This document shows positions 55,840 through 64,000 of a DNA stretch of 64,000 nt, in pieces. The notes beneath the pieces are model-generated. The model saw nothing but the letters and a program-made list of their open reading frames with translations, did not search any database and was not told where the DNA came from. A program made the position numbers and the translations under genes. Origin of the DNA: Aphrocallistes beatrix (taxonomy: Eukaryota; Porifera; Hexactinellida; Sceptrulophora; Aphrocallistidae); assembly GCA_963281255.1 (NCBI GenBank), contig OY725501.1, positions 3,449,674 through 3,513,673 on the forward strand. The letters run 5' to 3'. Each line of letters opens with the position of its first letter. Positions within the stretch are counted from its first letter, which is position 1.

Positions 55840-56099
55840 TATACATACGTATGTGTGTGTGTGGCCCTTCACTATAAATATGATAGACACCAAGTAAATA
55901 CAAAATGCTGTTGAATTCATATCAAATTGGAGTTCAGTCTTTCGCAATACAGAGGACATAATATTAATTGCGTATTTTTCAAATTAATGTCGGCACATGT
56001 TAACCACCTAGAGAGAGCCCTGCACTACATTTGAATGTTTACCATGGATATTGTTGTGTCGACGTGGTCACGTGGTCAATGTGATTGCACTATGTAGTA

Positions 56100-56471
56100 C
56101 AGTTGAACCTGCTATAACGGTCACCTGTCTATAGTGGTCACCAATGAACAGTCCCGTCCGAAATTCCATAATATTGAACCTGTGTATAGCGGTCACCTGC
56201 TCAACGCGGCCAGCGGCCACCCGTTTGTAGTCCCTTACCGATCCTAAAACTGTCTATAACGGCCATCACTTTTTTGTGTTTATTACAGGGACTATTATAG
56301 GACAAGATTCATGTAATTACTTCAAGTAATGGATTTCTAAAAACTTGATATTTATTGCACTACGTTGATACCTTTTGGGATTAAGACAATCACCTGTATA
56401 TAACGGTCACCTGTGTATAACGGCCAACTTTGTCCAGTCCCTTGGGTGGCCGTTATATACAGGTCCCACTG
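56100..56471. mobile_element. Family H MITE (ends CAGTTGAACCTG / CAGGTCCCACTG)
   Basis: 372 bp, TA-flanked. Repeats of TATAACGGTCACCTGT and GGCCGTTATATACAGG make several internal inverted pairs. Confidence 0.85.
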
Positions 56472-56672
56472 TATTTACTTGAAACTCTGATAATTGTAAT
56501 GAATGCGTGAATACAAGTTTGTTACAACAGCTAAAATAGTAGCAATTTACACTGAAATGTCATTAACCAACGTAATGAAACTAAATCATGACAACCATTC
56601 TTCTAAATGGAATGAACGCTAAAAACGGAATGTCAGTATCGATTTGTTGTATATTCACATTCTTTTCTCCGG

Positions 56673-59600
56673 CTAGTGTAACCACGGCCGGCTCTTGAGA
56701 AAGGGATCTTCTGATAAAACTTTCTTGTCAGAACTGGCGTCGGCTTGTACAGCGGGTTTAGCAAACATGGCGGCTATGTCGTTGACAAGAGGAGGCTCAT
56801 TGGCTGACACTTTAGGCGCGTGATCTACGCTGTGGATCGGGGATATGTCTCCAGGGTTGAACGATGGATTCGTGTTGGAAATAGGCACTGATTTCGGGAC
56901 ATCTTTATTCAGGTTGTCTTTAGAGTCAGCGCTTGCTTTTATTTCTAAGATTAACACTAATGGATTAATTAACATCCCAGGAAATATGGTCTTAACATAA
57001 TAGAATAAATGTTCACTCTCTGTCTTTAATTAAAACCCCAATTATAGTTATAATTAGTTTTAAATCGTTGTTAATGTAGCAGATTACAAAGCTAAATTGA
57101 GTGGATATTGTATTTTAATTAATATCGGTGCTTTGTCTGTATTATATATTGAATGCAATCAATTGAGGAACAATAACCTCCTTATGACTAAACACACATT
57201 TCCTTCTCAACATTTATGATTAAACCGGCGTTTTGAAAAAACATACATTATGAATCCTATTTTTAAACCAAAAGAAGTTATCTGGAATTGAGGGAGTTAC
57301 TCACCTTTTCCGATAGATTCATCCTGACTGGAATCCTCATCATGGATTGGCTGTCCCATCGCATCCTTCTTTGCCTCTCTCTTAACTCGGACCTCTCCCT
57401 CTACGCCTGTCGCCTTCCCGCACCGGTCCCCCTCTTCCTCCAGTTTGGGAGTGGATTCCATTACCTTGAACTCTCCCTCTCCATCCACTGATCCCTGCCG
57501 GCCTGTCTTGATGAACTTGTGGTGGATGGGAGTCGCGGCATCGAATATCTGGGAACAGTCACTCCCGGTTCTCAACAAGTCTTCGCTTCCGGTGAATGAG
57601 TGCTCTGAGGTGAGGGCACGCTGACTCCGCTGTCTGTGTCTGCGTCTTCCCCCCGTGTCCCTCCTCCTCCCCAGGTTGTCAGGAGGACGGAAAGGTGTGT
57701 TCTTCAGATCTGAAGAGATTCGTTTATAAATAGACAGCAATCAATCCAATCGGATATTTTAAGCTCAACTAACTTGAAATAATACTATCCACTGCTCCGT
57801 CGTATGCTGCATCGTGTTGAATGTCTCTACTCTATAAGGAATGATGGGTTAAATGGATGGATGGATGGATGGATGGATGGATGAATTGAATAATTCTTAC
57901 CACTTTTTCTTCTCCTTTCTTATTAAAGCTAGCTTGTTGCTGTCTCTTTAGTGCAAGCTCATCATTCTTCTTTCTCGACTCATTTTCTTTTTCAACTCGC
58001 TAAATATAGGAACATTGTAAATAATCAGAGTCAACATAACACAATTATTTTTAGTAAAACCTACCTCGAAATGGATTCTGAACTTATTCAGAAGCTGGAA
58101 CATTTGATTGGTCTTCAGGCAAGATTCATTTTCTCCCAAATACTTCCCACATTTCAAATAAGTTGTCTAAAAATTGTAAATAATTTAACGTAATCTATAA
58201 ATAGGTTTTGAAAATAAAATAGGAACGGTCTTACTTTAGCCAATTTGTAGTCTTCACTGAGTTTAGTCACTTTCGGTTCGTGGTTGATCATGAAATCCCT
58301 GAGAACTTTATTCTCTTTGTCGTAGATAAGTTCTTTCACGGCTTTACTGCATTGGGCCTGTAGATCCTGTTAGGAAAGGAAAACCGATAAATAACCATGG
58401 ATGAAATAAAAAGTTCTCAAAGTGTTGAAGTTGGTTTTCTACCCCCCCCCCCCACACCAGAGGAAAGGAAGATAAATGAGGATTCCAAAGTATGAGACAC
58501 TCGACTATGATATTTAGCTAATGTGATGGGCTGATTTGACAAATAATCACACCTCAAATCATATATCTAAACTTAACCGTAGAATGCCCACTGGGGACAC
58601 AGTGTCCCCGATATCGCGGATGTCTCCCAGCCATTTTATATGCAAGAGAAGCCATATAAATGCTGGGCATTCTACAGTTGAACAGATGATTGTTTGATGT
58701 AAGGAATGTATTAATGTTGAGGTTAGTCCACAACAAAAAACTATTTATCCATCAAATATCCTATTCTGCATTCCAACCTGAATATCTGCATCCAGGTTGT
58801 CCATGATGACCTGGCTAGCTTGCTGGAGGTGTCGCATCTCTGTGACGAAGCTAGCGTACTCCGGATTCCTCTGTTTCACCGTCTTAGCCAGGTAGTGCAT
58901 CAGGGACTGTCTCTTGTCAGTGGACCAAGTGGAGCTCAGCTGTGGAATTGAATAATAAAACATACTCTCTTCACCGAGTTTATAAATCCAGAATTTATCA
59001 CGCATGTATAATTAAAATATTTTATAAATTGAACGTGAGAGTGGAAGCACACTTTATCCATTGTTCTATTCATAGCAATTGCAATTAAATCAACTAAGCA
59101 TTCCAATGGATCTCCCTCAGCTCCGGAGTAAATGAAATTATTGTAAGAAATTGGATGTTGTAACACATGACACATTAGAATACAGTCGACTACGCTTAAT
59201 AGGGTCACATCGGTCAGAGGACATTTTGGCCCGATTAAGCGGAGAACTCTTTTAACCGAAAATATTTTGCATTAGCTTCTGTGTGTGAGAGCTATTCCGG
59301 TCCTTCCAAAAGTGGCCCGATTAAGCAGTTGGCCCGATTAAACAGTGACCCTATTAAGCAGAGTCGACTGTATATAATACAAATACGATTTCTCACCAAT
59401 TCAAGGCTCTCTAGTTTGAATCCGTACACGGCTCCTCTCTTCGAGCTGTTCATGTAGTTCCCGAATGCTAGCACCATCTCCACTATCTTCCTGAAACTCT
59501 GGGAAGACAGTACAGCGTGAGACGCTGCACTCACACAGTCTAGTTGCTAAACAGAATACAGCTGTTTGAAATCTTAATTGAGTTAGGATGTGGGTTGGTA

Positions 59601-62600
59601 ATATTATTAAATGAAGACAGGATACATATCACGTCTCATTACTGTACTTACCGGCTGAAGTCTGCCGAGTTCACTCTCGCAGCTTCCAAGGAATATCAGA
59701 ACTTCTAGCTTAGCACTTAACCTGTCGATCGAGTTGAGCTAAAGAACACACAATTTGTCTCTGATAAATAGTGACATTAAGAACTCTCCTGTGTGTAAAC
59801 TAATTTATGCTTAATCTAAATTTAGGATAAGTGTCTCGAATTAGAATTTCTAATTTTAGAGCCTACCTCGAGCAAGAATTTCTCCTCCTTCAGCAACTGT
59901 GCTTTCTTGCTCTTGCTATCTTTGTTGAATTTCTCAAAAGTCTTCATTTCCATTTCAGTCGGGACAAGCTTACTCAGTAACTCAACATATTCTGAGTTCA
60001 GCACTTTCGTGTCCATCCTACAATTAAAAGAATTACAGATGTCCTTATCTAGCTCCGTGGTGAACTGATTGGCTGCATGGCAGGAGATGGGAGTTGAATA
60101 TACAGAAATGATGAGAATACTTCCCGAAGGAATTTAATCAAATTGTAGACTATAAACACGTAGGCGGGGTGATATCATCAAACCAGGGACCGACAACCTT
60201 TTGAATGGAGTAAACCAGTTAACCTATAACGTCGACATATTTATGGTATTGTGTGCCAGTTGCTGACCCCTGAATCTATGTAAATGTCGGTCGGTTGACT
60301 CATATTTATTTTCAACTGATCCCAGATCTAGACAGATGCCACCGGAGCTAATCAAATGGTTATAATTCCACTCACCGATTAATGGCCGTCGTGATCTCAC
60401 TGATATTTTTCCCAATCCGCTTCATGGCAATGCCAATGTTGCGAACTCTGTTGTTCTCCAGAATGACGGGCTGTTGAACCGCCTTTGGAGTTCCAATCCT
60501 TTGGAGGACTTTGGCTGCTTTGGTGGTCGGAGTCTCCAGCTTTATTTCTTTCTCTTGCTTGGGCTGAGCTTTGGTCTTAAACGTCTCTTCGAATTCTCGA
60601 AAATCTAACGTCTACAATACAGCAATGATAAAACTCATGGTTTATAGGTTTTGATGGCATTTCACACTTCGTTTTGGAAAAATTTGAACAATTCTCTAAT
60701 CTTCTATCTCCAGATTAATTATCTGAGTAGGGTTACGACTCTACCGATCCTTTCAGAACTGTGAATCTACGCATTTTACTATTTTAAAAATATTATAAAT
60801 ATATATACTTAGATTTACCTTCAAAACGTTCTCATCGTCAATCTCTGAGAAGATGGTTCCGTCCACCTGCGCTTTGGTCACGGTGCACCAGTTCAACACA
60901 GGAAGTCTGTAGTTAGTCTGGATGCGCCGCTTCTCGCCTGGGATCATCCTTATCTGGTCCATCGATTGGAAGTTCTTACTGATGTTTGACACTCGGCTGT
61001 GATCTCCTACGCATAACGTTTTAAAATTTTAACATGTACACATTAGCTACTTCCTTCAAATTTATCTAACTAGAGATATGGCTACTGCTACACAATCATA
61101 TACCAGATAAAGGGTTTATTTCAGATGTCATATTCGTGTGGGAGATAGAAATTTAAGGAAATGTTTGTACCATAAAGACATGCTAACACGGGGGGGGGGG
61201 GGGGTTAGGTACAGGAGAACCCGGTTAGTACTCGGATAATACGTTCTTCGGTTTAGTACGTACTCATTTTTCTGAACCAAAATCCATCTATAATATAGAT
61301 TTCTATGTAGTACGAACTTAGTACGTACGTACTAATAATTCCTTCCCGAAGGGGTACGTCTTATCCGAGTTCTACTGTATTTTAAAAGTAGGACCTAAAA
61401 ATAGAACCAATGTTTATCAAATATTGTTAAAGTTTGGTGTAAGTTAATATTTACCGATATTCGGTGGTGGGTCCGGAATTTGAGGGCCGACACATGGCAT
61501 ATCGGGAGGAGGAGCTGGGATGGCAGGTCCTGTTTCTTGGGTGGACCAGTGAGGAGGAGGGGGTGGGTCGGGAATGGAGATGTTTGTAAGGTCTCTCTCG
61601 ATTGAAACTTCTGGATTCCGAATAATTGTACTCTAATAACAAATAATAAAAGGAGTACCGATTGAGGAGTGTTTGGAGTGTGGGAGCCTATAACTCACAT
61701 TGAAAGACATTTCCATCGATTGCCTCTTCAGCTGCTCTTCGTAGCTGGCAGCTTGTTGCTGTAGCTGAGTGGAGAGGAGAGATTCATTCTTGTTCTTCTC
61801 TAGCAACGCACATTCCATCTGCTCAATCTGTTGAGAGAGCTGGAGTGATTCTCTCTCCAAGTTAGCTACAGCGAAAATATTATAAATTCACTTCACCTAT
61901 ACAGATGTTAGTTCTGTTAAGCTCGTAGTTTAGTATGTGAACAAACCAATGACAATTTAATTAACCCAAAAACAAAAAGACTGTTGCACAATTCTAATAA
62001 TTATAGTGGACATCACATGTTTGCTAAGAATAAATTTAGTTTCGTCGCGAATCAATGAGAACTATCCATAAGAACCAATCGTTGTGCCATTCTGCCCAGC
62101 ACAGTTGTGGATCAGGTTGTACACTGCACAAATTAACTATTCTAAACCCGCTAGTCTTCCTAGCACGCGCAATCAAGGATATTATTGGTAATTTTGCATG
62201 GTTCTAGTGTGTACTGTATGTCCATTAGCATAGAGACAATTCTAAGTCTACGTTCCATAGAGACAATGTTCTATAGTAAGATTCATGGCCTCCTACTATA
62301 TCATGTTCTATAGCATCACCTGGTGAGAATTACATAGAATTGAGTCTATATACAAATACTCCTCTGATACTAGCACAATGGCCAACTTGACTATCTCAGG
62401 CTAAAAGCTTTCTAACCAGATACGTCCACAAGATTGATATTATCTAAACTGATAGGGAAATGAATACACGTGTTGGCAAACTGTCTCAATGAATCTCGTT
62501 GAATACTGTAAGCATGTGGTTAAATGCATTTGGGTCATAAATCGGAAGGATTGTAGCAAACTTAGAAGAGAAAGTTCATTTCGAGGTTGCATGTGCGGTG

Positions 62601-63961
62601 AGAATGCATGCAGTATGGTTAACCCAGAATTATCAGTAAATAGAAAATGCAATTCAGATATCTATAAATGTACTTCAGAACAAATATGCATTGTTTGTAA
62701 GGTAACACCTGCTGTTTAGGATAATCAGTGCTTTTATAAACTTTTGTATGTATTTTTAATTCAATTAAACAAATCAAAGTTGTAAGAGAACCTTAATCGT
62801 AAAACCAAAGTTTATTAAACATATTTAAAGTCCTTGTTACACTCAATTTAGGTTCTAAACAGATTTCATTGGTCAGTTTGTGTACAATCTCAATTGAAAA
62901 CGAATTCAACCAAAATGTATTAAATCAAACCGTATTTTACAGTTCCATAGAAAAAGAACAGATGGTATTGTGTGTAGGTAAAATACTGATATTACATTGG
63001 ATTTGGGGCACTTAAAATCTTGGAAAAATCTTGGAAATAACCAACACATACTTTTTGGGATTATATAATATCGTTTAAGTTAGGTAGTTTCCAAATAATC
63101 TGCTAACAAACATTCCTTAATTATAGCTAGGTGATGAGTAATACCGCATAATAGCATTAGCTATGCCGTTCTATTTAGCTTAAGATGATGTATTCAATAT
63201 TAACTATATTTAACTTGGAAATGTGAGTCTCGCAATGCTAAAATGATATTATGTCATTTATATTAGATCAGGAGGAATGAAAGGAAAATTAGGAGAGAAA
63301 CTTTGGGTAATATTACATGGGGAAAGGAAGGACAAATGCAGAACAAAATGTCCGTTTGTTAGTATTAGATAATAAAAAAGTCAAGCAATGTCCCATTCTA
63401 TGTAATAGTAAATAGTTAATACTTGTAAGATGGGAAATAACATATAGGATCTTACCAATCTTTTTGATACTCTCGAATTCACAAGCTGTGTACTTCTCTT
63501 CTGCCTCTACGAACTTTTCTTTCAATTCCTCGATATCTCTGCTGTACTCTTCCACTTGGTTGGAAGTATCCAACTAAAAAAGATTGGAATGTTGAACAGG
63601 AAATATTCCATTATTAAAAGATTCAGAACATGAAAACAATAGAACTTGGTTAGGACGCAATTGGCAGAGACATGCACGCGATTAGTCAATAGTTAACAGA
63701 ACTAATTAAATCCAGTTAGCACACACACGATAAACCCAGGCCTACCAATGCACATTTTTGAACAATTATGTCAAGTTTTCATACTGAATGATTTCTTGCC
63801 AGAAACATTGAATATTTATGATATATATCTTTATTCAGTTTACACATGCATATGCTAAATTTGTGGCGTTTTTAAACAATTTCGTTCCATATTATGTATT
63901 CGGTTAATGAATAATATTTTTGTGATTCTTCATACCTTGAGAACGTCATTTCTTGTTACTT
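56673..63961 (-). CDS. FMNL: Formin-like protein (FMNL type), 5' partial
   Basis: Actin nucleator and elongator. Exons on the minus strand: about 63936-63961, 63456-63573, 61699-61865, 61455-61632, 60819-61006, 60376-60611, 59867-60017, 59652-59738, 59397-59546, 58778-58939, 58235-58366, 58065-58166, 57901-57999, 57774-57831, 57305-57709 and 56673-56944 (stop TAG). All phases agree; at least 840 residues. Order: coiled coil; a short FH1 ([23 protein letters not shown]); FH2 beginning [18 protein letters not shown] (then TIFSEIDD) and containing [20 protein letters not shown], which is specific to FMNL formins; a DAD-like [16 protein letters not shown] at 57774-57709; then about 220 further residues, basic then Ser/Asp-rich. 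The N-terminal GTPase-binding/FH3 region lies beyond the window. The 26-bp exon at 63936 is tentative. Confidence 0.93.
57854..57884. repeat. (ATGG)n microsatellite
   Basis: About eight ATGG units in the formin intron between exons 57901-57999 and 57774-57831. Confidence 0.9.
58575..58679. mobile_element. Family C MITE copy C3
   Basis: AACCGTAGAATGCCCACTGG...GCTGGGCATTCTACAGTT, 105 bp, in a formin intron. Confidence 0.88.
59183..59370. mobile_element. Family A MITE copy A8 in formin intron
   Basis: 188 bp, TA-CAGTCGACTACGCTTAATA...AAGCAGAGTCGACTG-TA. A subterminal CGATTAA block is duplicated, which lengthens it. It ends 26 bp from the splice donor of exon 59397-59546. Confidence 0.93.
60183..60340. 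mobile_element. Family N element copy 2
   Basis: GACAACCTTTTGAATGGA, GACATATTTATGG, ATTGTGTGCCAGTTG, AAATGTCGGTCGG, ATTTATTTTCAACTG; aligns with 35685-35873. Confidence 0.7.
61190..61204. repeat. Poly-G run of 15
   Basis: Fifteen consecutive G directly upstream of family G copy G2, in a formin intron. Confidence 0.9.
61212..61377. mobile_element. Family G MITE copy G2
   Basis: 166 bp. CAGGAGAACCCGGTTAGTAC at the left and TCCGAGTTCTACTG at the right, TA-flanked. Interior shares TTAGTACGTACTCATTTTTC with G1. Confidence 0.9.
61866..63455. other. 1.6 kb formin intron, nothing recognised
   Basis: AT-rich, no family A-N element identified and no coding signal on either strand. Confidence 0.6.
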
Positions 63962-64000
63962 CTTATTTTTAGAAGCAAAAAAAAAATATAATGATGTTAA

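Noticed and set aside
61866..63455. Search for tRNA or small RNA genes in the large formin intron
   Set aside because: No B-box-like GTTCGANNC with a matching acceptor stem was found by eye.

Overview
The window is animal nuclear DNA: AT-rich, with intron-bearing genes (GT..AG junctions whose phases join correctly) and many short inverted-repeat transposon relics. The gene set (NCoR/SMRT-type corepressor, LIM kinase with PDZ, formin-like FMNL, importin alpha, importin-5) is metazoan. Nothing in the sequence names the species. Moderately short introns and dense TA-flanked MITEs would suit a sponge or another early-branching invertebrate, but that is a guess.

Layout. Seven genes lie head to tail on the minus strand. 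From the right edge leftwards: an FMNL-type formin (63961 to 56673, 5' end outside the window); an intronless XPG/ERCC5 nuclease (55349 to 52836); a divergent Rab-like GTPase (52204 to 51035); importin-5 (50412 to 39489); a LIM kinase (36222 or further upstream, to 23361); a coiled-coil protein, perhaps BICD-related (21746 to 16493); and an NCoR/SMRT-like corepressor (13937 to beyond position 1). Four genes lie inside introns of others. TRIAP1 and importin alpha are on the plus strand inside a 5 kb intron of the corepressor gene. Two tandem secreted LRR-EGF paralogues lie inside a 4.5 kb intron of the importin-5 gene, on its own strand.

Functions. Importin alpha and importin-5 are nuclear import receptors. 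LIM kinase and formin act on actin. The coiled-coil protein and the Rab-like GTPase may act in vesicle traffic. The corepressor acts on chromatin with HDAC3, XPG in nucleotide excision repair, and TRIAP1 in mitochondrial lipid transfer. They look like independent housekeeping genes, not a pathway cluster. The LRR-EGF pair is the most lineage-specific content.

Mobile DNA. At least twelve short element families can be separated by eye. Family A (ends CAGTCGACTCCGCTTAAT, TA target) is the commonest. There are three clear nested insertions, one filled/empty-site pair inside the window, and two hAT-like elements with 8-bp target duplications. Tandem arrays include an 11-bp satellite, a 34-bp minisatellite inside a hAT-like element, and four CACGTG sites at exact 12-bp spacing in importin-5 intron 1. 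I saw no rRNA, tRNA or CRISPR.
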